Position numbers and translations under genes: made by a program. A stretch of DNA of 64,000 nucleotides, taken from Oscillibacter sp. (GTDB lineage Bacteria; Bacillota; Clostridia; Oscillospirales; Oscillospiraceae). Of this stretch, positions 1-7,797 are shown piece after piece. The notes beneath the pieces were generated by a model, which had not been told where the DNA came from, searched no databases, and saw only the letters and a list, made by a program, of their open reading frames with translations. The first letter of the stretch is position 1. Every line of letters starts with the position of its first letter. The stretch is from positions 1 to 64,000 of the forward strand of contig JAFXQV010000015.1 of NCBI GenBank assembly GCA_017526785.1, given 5' to 3'.

Positions 1-1
1 A

Positions 2-610
2 GACCTCCCCACGCCCACTTGGACAAATCACGATTTCCTTGGCTGGTTTACCGCGAAAGACGGCGGCACACAAATCAAGCCCGACACCACGGTGAATCTT
101 TCCGGCAACCAGACCTTGTACGCACACTGGACATACGTACCGCCGACGTATACCGTGACGTTCGACGCCAACGGTGACGGCGCAAGTGTGAACCCCGCAA
201 GCAAAACCGTCACGCAAGGCAAGACCTACGGAGACCTGCCCACGCCCACCCGTACTAATTACAACTTCGCGGGCTGGTTCACGGCCAAGGACGGCGGCAC
301 ACAAATCACGTCCAGTACCACGGTGAACCTGTCCGACGACCAGACCCTGTACGCGCACTGGATATACGTACCGCCGACGTATACCGTGACATTTGACGCC
401 AACGGCAACGGCGGGAGCGTGAACCCCGCAAGCAAAACCGTCACGCAAGGCAAGACCTACGGAGACCTGCCCACGCCCACGCGTACCAATTACAGCTTCG
501 CTGGCTGGTTCACGGCCAAGGACGGCGGCACACAAATCAAGCCCGACACCACGGTGAACCTGTCCGGAGACCAGACCCTGTACGCACACTGGACGTATGT
601 ACCGCCGACG
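2..610 (+). repeat. 231-bp in-frame tandem repeats in the surface protein gene
   Basis: Units start at 149 and 380 exactly 231 bases (77 codons) apart, preceded by a partial unit (2-148) and followed at 611 by a diverged copy. Long stretches are identical at the DNA level, including third codon positions, which suggests recent duplication or gene conversion. Confidence 0.9.
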
Positions 611-1090
611 TATACCGTGACATTTGACGCCAACGGCGGAAGCGGTTCCATGCCGTCCCGGAAAGTGCCGGACGATGGAAACTTTGTGTTTCCGAAATGC
701 GAATTTACGCCGCCGCCCACGCCCCCGAACGCCGAATTTGACGGCTGGCTGGTCAACGGTACTGTCTATCAGCTCGGAGACACTCTAAAACTCGATTCCG
801 ATGCCGTTGCTGTCGCGCAGTGGTACAGCTTGGCTGTCAGCGACATTCTGCCGAATTGGTCTGCCGTCACGGTTCAGCTCTCCAACGCGGTCAAGAAGCC
901 CGTGACCGTGGCTGTGTGCGCGTACTCGGACGCCGGACAAATGCTCTCCTGCGCAACCCAAACCATAGACAGCGGCGCAACGGCGAATTTGCGCTTGAAT
1001 GTCACTGGAAGCGCGTATCTGCAAGCGTTCCTTGCCTCTCCTGACACCTCCGCCCCGCTGTGTGCGCCCTTCCGAAAAAATATTGCCTGA
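2..1090 (+). CDS. Surface protein with InlB-type (Listeria-Bacteroides) repeats, 5' partial
   Basis: The frame is open from base 2, so the N-terminus lies outside the window and 362 residues are visible. The protein has near-identical 77-residue repeats, each with YTVTFDANG, a [12 protein letters not shown] segment, [14 protein letters not shown] and TLYAHW. This is the pattern of the Listeria-Bacteroides repeat (Flg_new) beta-grasp domain found in secreted and surface proteins. A last, diverged repeat (about residues 204-275) is followed by about 85 residues I do not recognise. No sortase motif, SLH domain or membrane anchor is visible at the C-terminus, so any anchor must lie upstream. A rho-independent terminator follows 45 bases after the stop. 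The role, adhesion or surface display, is inferred from the family only. Confidence 0.85.
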   Translation, partial: DLPTPTWTNHDFLGWFTAKDGGTQIKPDTTVNLSGNQTLYAHWTYVPPTYTVTFDANGDGASVNPASKTVTQGKTYGDLPTPTRTNYNFAGWFTAKDGGTQITSSTTVNLSDDQTLYAHWIYVPPTYTVTFDANGNGGSVNPASKTVTQGKTYGDLPTPTRTNYSFAGWFTAKDGGTQIKPDTTVNLSGDQTLYAHWTYVPPTYTVTFDANGGSGSMPSRKVPDDGNFVFPKCEFTPPPTPPNAEFDGWLVNGTVYQLGDTLKLDSDAVAVAQWYSLAVSDILPNWSAVTVQLSNAVKKPVTVAVCAYSDAGQMLSCATQTIDSGATANLRLNVTGSAYLQAFLASPDTSAPLCAPFRKNIA

Positions 1091-1135
1091 GTGGTTGCCG
1101 CATGTCTCCAAATTCCCCGTTAAGCGAATAATCCC

Positions 1136-1166
1136 CCCCCCTTCAGGGGGGACTTTTATTAATTTT
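1136..1166 (+). terminator. Rho-independent terminator of the surface protein gene
   Basis: Six C, loop TTCA, six G, then ACTTTTATTAATTTT. It lies 45 bases after the stop codon at 1090. A second GC-rich hairpin (about 1172-1210) follows without a clear T tract and sits before the convergent operon end at 1224. Confidence 0.75.
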
Positions 1167-1223
1167 ACGTCTCAATCATCGTTCCCCCGCCCCTGAAAGG
1201 GGAGGGGGACAGGGACTGGGGGT

Positions 1224-1406
1224 TTATTGATATCGGTACTCCATTCCGGCGTATTGGTTGACGCAGTTCCAGAACATGTCCTGACTGTGGAACTCCAACA
1301 GGCACGCGTTTTCCTGTTCGTGGAACGAGACCACGCGCCGCCGGGTGTCAATCCAGACCCGCCAGAGTGCTTCCGTATTCTGCGGCGTCTGTCTCTCCTT
1401 GTCCAT
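1224..1406 (-). CDS. Small conserved-looking protein of 60 residues, function unknown
   Basis: A 60-residue polar protein starting MDKERQTPQNTEALWRVWID, with an acidic-aromatic C-terminal half (FHEQENACLLEF, then MFWNCVNQYAG). The start at 1406 is chosen because an AAAGGAG ribosome site lies 8 bases upstream; a longer reading through to 1556 is arginine-rich and overlaps the amidase gene out of frame. No signal peptide, membrane segment or metal motif is visible. It is the last gene of the leftward operon that begins near 5874, 19 bases after the amidase stop. I do not recognise the family. Confidence 0.6.
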   Translation of the reverse strand: MDKERQTPQNTEALWRVWIDTRRRVVSFHEQENACLLEFHSQDMFWNCVNQYAGMEYRYQ

Positions 1407-1425
1407 TACGACGCTCCTTTCACAC

Positions 1426-2148
1426 TTACTCGGCCTCTTTTGCCGCTTCCTCGGCGGCTTTCGCGACGAGACGCGCCTTGACCGCCGCGATATCGCCCCG
1501 CAACGCCTCCCACGCGTCGGGGTGTTCCACGTAGTAGAGCGGACACCGCTTTCCATTCACATCATAATGGCGTATCACGTCTGATGACGGGTCTAAATCG
1601 AACTTCCAGCAGAGCCAGCCCGTCAACTCGGCCACTTTCTGATACGTCACATCGTAAAACTTGCCCCCGGCGTCCGGGTGGCAGACTTCTACCGAAATCG
1701 TGTCGGCGTTGCGGTCGTTGGACGCGTACGCGATTTCCGTCAGCGGGATACACTGTATCGTTTCGCCTTCCAGCCCCACAATAAAGTGACTGCTCGCGTA
1801 CGTGTTCAGTCTGCCGTCGGACAGGCTCTCGAAATAGTTCCGGTTCGCGCCCGCCGTCGAACCCGGATTCCCCACATAGTGTATCACAACGCCGTTGATT
1901 TTGCGCAGGTACGTTCCCGGGCGCGAATAGGGATTTTGCGTCAGCAGGTTTTCCCGCACGTACTCCGGGAGTTCGACTGCCGCCCCCGGCAGATACGCCG
2001 GATACTCGGTACTCACACGCGGGTCACGCACCCGGATAGTATAGAACACAATCACGAAGAGCGTCAGCCACACCCACGGCATGAGAAAGCGGTACAGCGC
2101 CCCGTGCTTTCGGCGCGGCGCGCCGTCCGTGTCGGCATGTGCAATCAT
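1426..2148 (-). CDS. N-acetylmuramoyl-L-alanine amidase (Amidase_2 / PGRP fold), membrane-anchored
   Basis: 240 residues. Residues 22-42 form one membrane segment (FLMPWVWLTLFVIVFYTIRV), so the enzyme probably faces the wall. The Amidase_2 domain runs from about residue 85 to 215. It has the zinc histidine in GVVIHYVGNPGST, a SSHFIVGLEGETIQCIP strand, EIAYASNDRN, and the second metal site IRHYDVNGKRCP. These match zinc amidases that cut the amide between muramic acid and the stem peptide. The tail is a charged alanine/glutamate helix. A GGAGGCG ribosome site precedes the ATG. It lies 18 bases after the ABC permease gene, so it is probably in the same operon; a link between export and wall remodelling is inference. 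Confidence 0.85.
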   Translation of the reverse strand: MIAHADTDGAPRRKHGALYRFLMPWVWLTLFVIVFYTIRVRDPRVSTEYPAYLPGAAVELPEYVRENLLTQNPYSRPGTYLRKINGVVIHYVGNPGSTAGANRNYFESLSDGRLNTYASSHFIVGLEGETIQCIPLTEIAYASNDRNADTISVEVCHPDAGGKFYDVTYQKVAELTGWLCWKFDLDPSSDVIRHYDVNGKRCPLYYVEHPDAWEALRGDIAAVKARLVAKAAEEAAKEAE

Positions 2149-2166
2149 GTCAAATCGCCTCCGCCG

Positions 2167-4251
2167 TCAGTTCGCGGAACTCGCGGCGGAACTCTCCGCG
2201 GGCGTCTGCGGGGCGCTGTTCGGGTTCGCCGCGCCGCCGGAAACTGTCACGGGTTCCGACGGCTCAAAGTTCGACGCCGTTTCCGTCGTGACGGCCTCTG
2301 TCGGATAGATTATCTCCCCCAAAGTCGCCGCGTCTAAGTCTACCCCCGCCATGTCGCGCTCCTCCCAGATTTTGTGCATTTCCGCCGACGTGATTAAATC
2401 GCCGTCCTCCAGATAGTTCATCTTCTTGAGCGCCGCAATCGTGTTCGTCATGCCCGGACGGAGATACACCACGATATTGTCCGTACCCCGTCCGGTCTGT
2501 TCTCTCAGGGTGGGCATGCTGTACCAGAAGAACATATTCACGGCGTAGGTCGAATCGTCCTCATCGAACCACGTATAATTCCCCCACGCGCCCGCTCTGG
2601 CGTCGGCGGCTATCGCGTTCAGGACTTCCGTCAGTTCCCGACTGCTGAACTCATAATTCTGGTCGCGCTTCTGGACGCTAATGTTACCCATTTCCACGAC
2701 AAAGCGCGGGTCTCCGAAACGCAAGCGCCGGAGTTTCATTTCCGTGCCGTTGATGAAGCTGTCCAGCAGGTTGTCAAACGTCCCCGGCTCCGCCATGCGC
2801 TCTTTTGAGAGGAACAGGGGGTAATTCCTGTCAACGGTCAAGCCGTTTTTCAGGTAGTAGCACACGCGGACTGTCACGTAGGTGTATTGGCTGAAATCGG
2901 TCTCACCTCTCATGAGAGGGCTTTTGAGCGCGTTCCGTATATAGTCCCTGTTGGCGATAATCGTCTTTTGCACGTTGCGGAACTCCTCAATAACAGCGGA
3001 ATCCTCTCCGGGGAACAGATAATAGGTGTTGTTCGCGGTGTACAGGCGTACATAGTTGATATCGTCCACAGACGGCACGCGCCGCGACACGCCCAGCAGG
3101 TCAAAGCCCACGACACAGCACACCACCACGCACCCCGCCGCGATAACCACGACGCCGCGCCGGGTGTCTTTGTTGAATACCCGCAGCGTTTTCGCCAGCG
3201 CCATAGACGCGGCGTAGTACCCGATTAGCCCCGCTATCAGCATACAGCATATCAGCGGGAGAATACGGTAGGTGTTGCTGTCAATGTCGAACGAGTTAAA
3301 GAGTATGACGTAGAGCAGTTGACCGCCGCCGAGCGCGAACAACGCCGAGATTCCGTACCGGAACACAGGCCGCCCCCAGCTCATGGCGATGACTTCCCCG
3401 GCGCACTCGCTTTTACGGTAACGGTACAGCACATAGGCCACGCCCAGCAGTGCAAGCCCCACCAGCGCGTAAAGGGCGATAATCCACGGCTTTTCCAGCG
3501 TCACGGACTGCAACACGCTTTCGGTCGCGTTGGGGTATCCGGGAATCGGGCGTTCGGTGTAAACGGAGTTTGGTCTGACGTTCTTCATAATGTAGACCGT
3601 CGGGGAGAGCCAGTCGACAACGCCCGTGTAGACACGGCTTTGCAGTCCGAAAATCATGTTGGAGGAAAACTGCGTGATGAGGAAATCCAGCATGGGCGCG
3701 AGGAAGTGGAACAGGAAGTAGAGCAGGGGCAGGGCGAACGCGTTGCCCGTGACGAACGCCGCCGCCGTCGCCGACGAGAAGTAGAACACGCCCTCACCGA
3801 ATACGCACAGAATTGTCACCAACAGCGGCACCGCCGAGAAGGACTTGCTAATCAGCATCAGTATCACGCACAGAACCGCCACGACCACCCACGGAATGGC
3901 AACCATCGTCAGTCCCGACAAGAAGTTTGTCAGGAACAGCCCCTCCCGGCTGATAGGAAGCGTGTGCATCATGCCGACGCTCCGGGCGTTGTAGAGGTAG
4001 CTCCAAACCGCCATGGCGCACAGAATCGAGTAAAAGAGCAGCGCAAGCGGCGCGAAGTAGCTCACTCCGCCATAGTAAACTTCCGCCCAGTCCAGCGCGT
4101 CCAAGTTGTGGAGTTCGCCGTCCAGATACATCATGATACCGGAAATCGGAATCAGCGCCCCGAAAAACGCGGTCAGCCCCCACAGAGGCCAGTAACGCGT
4201 AAGGTTCTTGACGTAGAGCGTCTTATTAAAGAAGGATGTCTTTGACTTCAT
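2167..4251 (-). CDS. ABC-2-type transporter permease with large C-terminal soluble domain
   Basis: 694 residues with about eight to nine hydrophobic segments in the first 380 residues (for example WPLWGLTAFFGALIPISGI and ALALLGVAYVLYR). A 310-residue hydrophilic region follows from about residue 390. The architecture matches Clostridia permeases paired with a YtrA-type GntR regulator. The extracytoplasmic C-terminal region resembles what is annotated as DUF6449 in such proteins, but I cannot confirm that. The start overlaps the ATPase gene by 26 bases and has its own GGGAGGGG ribosome site inside that gene, which points to translational coupling. The C-terminus is Ser/Ala-rich. The substrate is unknown; cell-envelope antibiotics or lipid II-binding peptides are a family-based guess. 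Confidence 0.85.
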   Translation of the reverse strand: MKSKTSFFNKTLYVKNLTRYWPLWGLTAFFGALIPISGIMMYLDGELHNLDALDWAEVYYGGVSYFAPLALLFYSILCAMAVWSYLYNARSVGMMHTLPISREGLFLTNFLSGLTMVAIPWVVVAVLCVILMLISKSFSAVPLLVTILCVFGEGVFYFSSATAAAFVTGNAFALPLLYFLFHFLAPMLDFLITQFSSNMIFGLQSRVYTGVVDWLSPTVYIMKNVRPNSVYTERPIPGYPNATESVLQSVTLEKPWIIALYALVGLALLGVAYVLYRYRKSECAGEVIAMSWGRPVFRYGISALFALGGGQLLYVILFNSFDIDSNTYRILPLICCMLIAGLIGYYAASMALAKTLRVFNKDTRRGVVVIAAGCVVVCCVVGFDLLGVSRRVPSVDDINYVRLYTANNTYYLFPGEDSAVIEEFRNVQKTIIANRDYIRNALKSPLMRGETDFSQYTYVTVRVCYYLKNGLTVDRNYPLFLSKERMAEPGTFDNLLDSFINGTEMKLRRLRFGDPRFVVEMGNISVQKRDQNYEFSSRELTEVLNAIAADARAGAWGNYTWFDEDDSTYAVNMFFWYSMPTLREQTGRGTDNIVVYLRPGMTNTIAALKKMNYLEDGDLITSAEMHKIWEERDMAGVDLDAATLGEIIYPTEAVTTETASNFEPSEPVTVSGGAANPNSAPQTPAESSAASSAN

Positions 4252-5122
4252 AGTCTACCCCTCCCAACTCGTAGATGAAAATTTCTTCCAGCGTCAGCGG
4301 CACGGCCTCCGCCAACATCGGATGATAGGCCGCCACCGCGTTTTCGGCGTCCTCCGCGTTCATGCGCATGATGAGCGTATGGACGCGGCCTGTTTTCGAG
4401 GCGTGGAGTATCGGCAACTCCGGCGGAACCTCCGTCACGCCCTCCGGGAAGACGACCTGCAACTTTACCATGTTGTCCTGCAACTGTTCGAGACTGCGTT
4501 CCAGTAACACCTTCCCATGGTCCATAATCCCGACGTGGTCGCACACGTCCTCCAGTTCCCGGAGATTGTGCGAACTGACAAGCACCGTCGTCCCGTTCTG
4601 CGTCACGTCGCCCATGACCAGTGACCACACTTGCCGCCTCATCACGGGGTCGAGGCCGTCCACAGGCTCGTCGAGTATCAGAAAGTCCGGCATACAGCAC
4701 AGCGTCAGCCAAAACGCCACTTGCTTCTGCATGCCCTTGCTCAGACGCCGGATGACGCGCTTTTCGTCAATCTGGAAAACTTCCTTGAGTTTCTCGTAGC
4801 GCTCCATGGAGAATTTCGGGTAGAAGCCGCGATAGAATCTCATCATGTCGCGCACCGTCGACGGGTTGAAGTAAAACCAGTCGTCGGGAATGGCGGCAAT
4901 TTTTTCTTTCAGCGCGGGGTTCTCCCAGACGTTTTCGCCGTTCATTTGCACGGTTCCGCTGTCCTGCCGGTAAATCCCGGTCAGGTGCCGGATGATGGTC
5001 GATTTCCCCGCGCCGTTGGGTCCCACAAGCCCGTAAACGCTCCCGGTCGGCACCGTCAGCGACGCGCCGTCCAGCGCCCGGAAACCGTCAAAGAGCTTTA
5101 CCACGTTCTCAACCTGTATCAT
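4226..5122 (-). CDS. ABC transporter ATP-binding protein (YtrB-like)
   Basis: 298 residues. The Walker A motif is GPNGAGKST (about residues 34-42). The signature region is the degenerate LSKGMQKQVAFW, Walker B with the catalytic glutamate is DFLILDEP, the D-loop is VDGLDP, and the switch histidine is in VLVSSHN. It would energise the permease encoded immediately downstream. The LSKGMQKQ variant is usual in GntR-linked YtrB/EcsA-like exporters. The ATG overlaps the regulator stop codon by four bases, with AAGGAGGAA upstream. The C-terminal 90 residues are the accessory domain common in this subgroup. Confidence 0.93.
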   Translation of the reverse strand: MIQVENVVKLFDGFRALDGASLTVPTGSVYGLVGPNGAGKSTIIRHLTGIYRQDSGTVQMNGENVWENPALKEKIAAIPDDWFYFNPSTVRDMMRFYRGFYPKFSMERYEKLKEVFQIDEKRVIRRLSKGMQKQVAFWLTLCCMPDFLILDEPVDGLDPVMRRQVWSLVMGDVTQNGTTVLVSSHNLRELEDVCDHVGIMDHGKVLLERSLEQLQDNMVKLQVVFPEGVTEVPPELPILHASKTGRVHTLIMRMNAEDAENAVAAYHPMLAEAVPLTLEEIFIYELGGVDYEVKDILL

Positions 5123-5517
5123 GTGGCCGTTCCTCCTTCCGTCGAGGCGTCCGCCGACGCCGCGCCCGCGCTCCGGATGATGTCCAGAAGTTCCGGCTCC
5201 GGCACGCCCAGAAATTTCAACTCCGCCGCCAGTACGCTTAACTGGTCTTTGAGTTCCTTACGCCGCTTCTCGCCCGTGTCCACGCTCCCGGAAACGAAAC
5301 TCCCTTTCCCCGGCACGGAGTAACAGTAGCCGTCGCGTTCGAGTTCGGCGTAGGCGCGCTGAATCGTGTTCGGGTTGATGGACAACTGTGTGGCCAGCGT
5401 CCGCACAGACGGCAGACGCTCCTCCGCCGCAAGCGCCCCCGTGACAATCAGCCGCTTTAGACCCTCCTGTATCTGCTCGTAAATGGGGCGGGAGTCCCTG
5501 TAATTCAGGCTAATCAT
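5119..5517 (-). CDS. GntR family transcriptional regulator (YtrA subfamily)
   Basis: 132 residues. The winged helix-turn-helix runs over about residues 10-78 (RPIYEQIQEGLKRLIVTG, then LPSVRTLATQLSINPNTIQR and AYAELERDGYCYSVPGKG). It is followed by only a short helical C-terminus of about 50 residues. That short effector region defines the YtrA subfamily, which represses linked ABC exporter operons. The gene lies between three micro-ORFs and the ABC genes. A tandem 9-base direct repeat just downstream of the operon's -10 element (5899-5916) is its likely operator. A GGGGAGG ribosome site is present. Confidence 0.92.
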   Translation of the reverse strand: MISLNYRDSRPIYEQIQEGLKRLIVTGALAAEERLPSVRTLATQLSINPNTIQRAYAELERDGYCYSVPGKGSFVSGSVDTGEKRRKELKDQLSVLAAELKFLGVPEPELLDIIRSAGAASADASTEGGTAT

Positions 5518-5538
5518 AATTGGCCTCCCCTCTTAAAT

Positions 5539-5631
5539 TCACCTGCCCGCGATGGTCGCCGCCATAGCCGCCAGCGTCAGCACCGCCAGCAGTCCCACGG
5601 CGTACGCACGCAATGGCACCAGAAATAACAT
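5539..5631 (-). CDS. Micro-membrane peptide 3 of the GntR/ABC operon (30 residues)
   Basis: Thirty codons starting MLFLVPLRAYAVGLLAVLTL and ending ATIAGR, with a TGA stop. It is almost entirely one hydrophobic helix of 20-25 residues. An AAAGGGGTG ribosome site lies 6 bases before the ATG. It is the third of three consecutive tiny ORFs, each with its own ribosome site, between the promoter at 5932-5960 and the GntR gene. No family is recognised; a small membrane-embedded regulator or subunit of the exporter is a guess. Confidence 0.55.
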   Translation of the reverse strand: MLFLVPLRAYAVGLLAVLTLAAMAATIAGR

Positions 5632-5647
5632 GATGTCGCACCCCTTT

Positions 5648-5737
5648 CTACTTCCGGTTCAGAAACGCCGCGAACGCCACGATAACGACAAGCGCCGCTG
5701 CGGCAATTCCCACGAAAACAAACGACAATGTAAACAT
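5648..5737 (-). CDS. Micro-membrane peptide 2 of the GntR/ABC operon (29 residues)
   Basis: Twenty-nine codons starting MFTLSFVFVGIAAAALVVIV and ending AAFLNRK. It forms one strong membrane helix with a short basic tail. An AGGTGAAAG ribosome site lies immediately upstream. Its C-terminus (FLNRK) nearly repeats that of the first peptide (LLNRK), suggesting the two arose by duplication or share an orientation/retention signal. The 29-codon frame is conserved in form (start, ribosome site, hydrophobic, basic end), which argues against a chance ORF. Function unknown. Confidence 0.55.
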   Translation of the reverse strand: MFTLSFVFVGIAAAALVVIVAFAAFLNRK

Positions 5738-5745
5738 TCTTTCAC

Positions 5746-5874
5746 CTACTTTCGATTCAGCAGAAACGACATGGCGAAGCAAAAGCCCGTGACGAGCAGT
5801 CCGCCGACGAACGCTAACCCGACAATCCACGGAAACGGCAATGTCTCCGACACCGCCTCCAAAAATTCCCGCAT
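5746..5874 (-). CDS. Micro-membrane peptide 1 of the GntR/ABC operon (42 residues)
   Basis: Forty-two codons starting MREFLEAVSETLPFPWIVGL. A polar 16-residue N-terminus is followed by one membrane helix (about residues 17-38) and a final LLNRK. A consensus GGAGGT ribosome site lies 8 bases upstream, and a near-consensus promoter lies about 60 bases upstream. As the first gene of the operon it should be its best translated. No homologous family is recognised. The position at the head of a GntR-regulated exporter operon suggests a partner or sensor peptide for the transporter (inference). Confidence 0.6.
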   Translation of the reverse strand: MREFLEAVSETLPFPWIVGLAFVGGLLVTGFCFAMSFLLNRK

Positions 5875-5898
5875 GGTGTGTACCTCCACTGTGTGATA

Positions 5899-5916
5899 TG
5901 TATTAACTGTATTAAC
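5899..5916 (-). promoter_or_regulatory. Tandem 9-bp direct repeat, likely GntR (YtrA-type) operator
   Basis: On the plus strand TGTATTAAC occurs twice with no gap (5899-5907 and 5908-5916). It sits 15 bases downstream of the -10 element of the operon that contains the GntR gene. The position suits repression by autoregulation. Assignment to this GntR protein is inference. Confidence 0.5.
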
Positions 5917-5931
5917 TGACTTAGTACGGAT

Positions 5932-5960
5932 AGGATAACACAAGAGCGCCTCTTTGTCAA
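5932..5960 (-). promoter_or_regulatory. Sigma-A promoter of the peptide-GntR-ABC-amidase operon
   Basis: On the minus strand, -35 TTGACA (complement of 5955-5960), a 17-base spacer and -10 TATCCT (complement of 5932-5937). It is divergent from the symporter promoters at 6056-6159; together they fill the 356-base gap 5875-6230. Confidence 0.8.
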
Positions 5961-6055
5961 GAGGCAATTTCAGAAAATTTCCGGCCTGAACCCCGAAACG
6001 CAACGGATGAGCCGTCAAGCACAAGAAGTCACGCCGACCGAAGCGTGTTCCTTGC

Positions 6056-6084
6056 TTGACACATGGAAAAAAGTTGGGTATAAT
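6056..6084 (+). promoter_or_regulatory. Consensus sigma-A promoter P1 of the alanine/glycine symporter gene
   Basis: TTGACA (6056-6061), a 17-base spacer and TATAAT (6079-6084): a perfect consensus. It lies 147 bases before the start codon, leaving a long leader. Confidence 0.85.
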
Positions 6085-6130
6085 ACCGCCAATCGGCGTT
6101 ACGAGTAAGCAAAACCCGGAAATTTCAGGC

Positions 6131-6159
6131 TTTACTTTTCCGTGTCAAACTGCTATACT
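6131..6159 (+). promoter_or_regulatory. Possible second promoter P2 of the symporter gene
   Basis: TTTACT (6131-6136), a 17-base spacer and TATACT (6154-6159) inside the leader made from P1. It is followed by a small hairpin, GTCTT-gtcga-AAGAC. Weaker than P1; I found no recognisable glycine riboswitch in the leader. Confidence 0.45.
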
Positions 6160-6230
6160 GTGAAAGTCTTGTCGAAAGACGGGATAAGCGGGGGCGTTTG
6201 TCTCCGGCATGACAGGAAAGGTGTGTGACT

Positions 6231-7628
6231 ATGTATCAGTTTCTGCTCTATCTGACCGGGTGGCCGCTGGCGCTGTTATTGCTCTGCGGCGGCGTGTACT
6301 TCACTGTCCGGCTGAAGTTCCCGCAGTTCCGGCTTTTCGTCGAATCCATCCGGGTTGTCTCCGAGAAGCCCGTAAGCGCGGACGCGTCCATTTCGTCTTT
6401 CGGCGCGCTGATGATTTCCACGGCGTCCCGCGTGGGTACCGGCAATATTATCGGCGTATCGAACGCCATTTGCGTTGGCGGCCCCGGGGCGGTGTTCTGG
6501 ATGTGGGTCACGGCGATTTTGGGCGGCGCGTCGGCGTTCGTGGAGTCGACCCTTGCCCAGATTTACAAAAAGCGTTCCTCCGACGGTATCAGCTACGGCG
6601 GCCCCGCGTACTACATCGAGGAGGCCTTACACAGTCGCGCACTGGCCATTGTCTTTTCGCTGGCACTCATCACCTGCTACGGCGTGGGCTACAACATGCT
6701 GGCGTCGTATAACCTGCAATCGGCGTTTTCGGGGTTCGCGTTCTACCAGAGCAAGCCGGGCGTGGTTCCTGCGGTGTTCGGGCTGGTGGTATCCGTCATC
6801 ACGCTGTATTGTCTGATTGGCGGCGGACAGCGTATCGTCAAGGTCACGGAAATTTTAGTCCCGGGCATGGGCATTCTCTACGTCCTGCTCTCGCTGATGG
6901 CGCTGACGATAAATATTGGCAACGTTCCGGGCATGTTCGGCATGATTTTCGCGGACGCGTTCAACTTCCGGGCGATTTTCGGCGGGTTCATGGGTTCCTG
7001 CCTGATGTTGGGATTCAAGCGCGGCCTGTACTCCAATGAGGCCGGAATCGGCTCCGCGCCGAACGCGGCGGCGGCGGCGGACGTGTCCCACCCCGTCAAA
7101 CAAGGCCTCGTGCAAATGCTGTCCGTGTTCATCGACACCCTGCTGTTGTGTACGGCGACGGCGTTCATGGTGCTGTGTTCGGGCGTCACGCCGTCGGAGG
7201 ATATCGCGGGCGCGCCGTTCGTACAGCAAGCCTTGTTAAAGACGTTCGGCACCATTGGCCCCGTGTTCATCGCCGTGGCCATGCTCCTTTTCGCGTTTAC
7301 GACCCTGCTGGGCAACTTCTACTACATTGAGAACTGCTTCGCGTACCTGCTCCGCCGCCAGCCGTCCAAGCGGTTCATGAACACGGTTCGGGTCATTGGC
7401 GCGGTGCTGATTTTCCTTGGCGCCATTATCGAAATGAGTTTGGCGTGGAATATCGCGGACATTTGTCAATGTATATTGGCCATTATCAATATTCCGGTGT
7501 GCGTGATTTTGGGCGGGGTGGCGTTCCGCTCTCTGGACGACTACATCGAACAAAAACGCGCCGGGAAAAATCCGGTCTTTCACGCGAAAAATGTCGGTGT
7601 GACCGAACACACGGATTACTGGCAATAA
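6231..7628 (+). CDS. Alanine/glycine:cation symporter family protein (AGCS)
   Basis: 465 residues with about eleven hydrophobic segments. The AGCS signature is present: GTGNIIGVSNAICVGGPGAV, then FWMWVTAILGGASAFVE with the following YGGPAYYIE. The family imports alanine or glycine with sodium or protons. The ATG at 6231 is chosen over the in-frame GTG at 6225 because AGGAAAGGTG lies 7 bases upstream of the ATG. It is single-gene, with its own promoters and a terminator 20 bases after the stop. The C-terminal 35 residues are polar and cytoplasmic. Which amino acid and ion it uses cannot be read from sequence. Confidence 0.93.
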   Translation: MYQFLLYLTGWPLALLLLCGGVYFTVRLKFPQFRLFVESIRVVSEKPVSADASISSFGALMISTASRVGTGNIIGVSNAICVGGPGAVFWMWVTAILGGASAFVESTLAQIYKKRSSDGISYGGPAYYIEEALHSRALAIVFSLALITCYGVGYNMLASYNLQSAFSGFAFYQSKPGVVPAVFGLVVSVITLYCLIGGGQRIVKVTEILVPGMGILYVLLSLMALTINIGNVPGMFGMIFADAFNFRAIFGGFMGSCLMLGFKRGLYSNEAGIGSAPNAAAAADVSHPVKQGLVQMLSVFIDTLLLCTATAFMVLCSGVTPSEDIAGAPFVQQALLKTFGTIGPVFIAVAMLLFAFTTLLGNFYYIENCFAYLLRRQPSKRFMNTVRVIGAVLIFLGAIIEMSLAWNIADICQCILAIINIPVCVILGGVAFRSLDDYIEQKRAGKNPVFHAKNVGVTEHTDYWQ

Positions 7629-7648
7629 TTCCCCATAGCGGACGCGAG

Positions 7649-7687
7649 CCGTCGGCAGACTTCCAAAGCCTGTCGGCGGTTGTTTTG
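7649..7687 (+). terminator. Rho-independent terminator of the symporter gene
   Basis: A ten-base stem (CCGTCGGCAG with CTGTCGGCGG, two G-U pairs) closes an 11-base loop and is followed by TTGTTTTG. Confidence 0.75.
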
Positions 7688-7742
7688 ACGGAAAATCCAT
7701 AGGTTTCATTACGGTATCAGTAGTTTTCCCTTGCACGTCGCG

Positions 7743-7773
7743 CAAAGAAAAGCCCCTCCCCGCGAGGGGAGGG
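7743..7773 (-). terminator. Candidate terminator for leftward transcripts (tre operon)
   Basis: A perfect eight-base stem, CCCTCCCC-gcga-GGGGAGGG. On the minus strand it is followed by CTTTTCTTTG. It would end read-through from the leftward tre operon, whose last stop codon is at 8212, but it lies beyond the oppositely oriented gene 7798-8208, so that gene would be covered by antisense RNA. Confidence 0.45.
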
Positions 7774-7797
7774 AAATTGTGTCAGGAGGAATCGGCC

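Noticed and set aside
1678-2337. 219-codon plus-strand frame opposite the amidase and permease
   Set aside because: Arginine-rich shadow in GC-rich DNA; the minus strand encodes well-supported proteins here.
6085-6220. Possible glycine riboswitch in the symporter leader
   Set aside because: The leader has small hairpins and a second promoter but none of the conserved glycine-aptamer cores I know.
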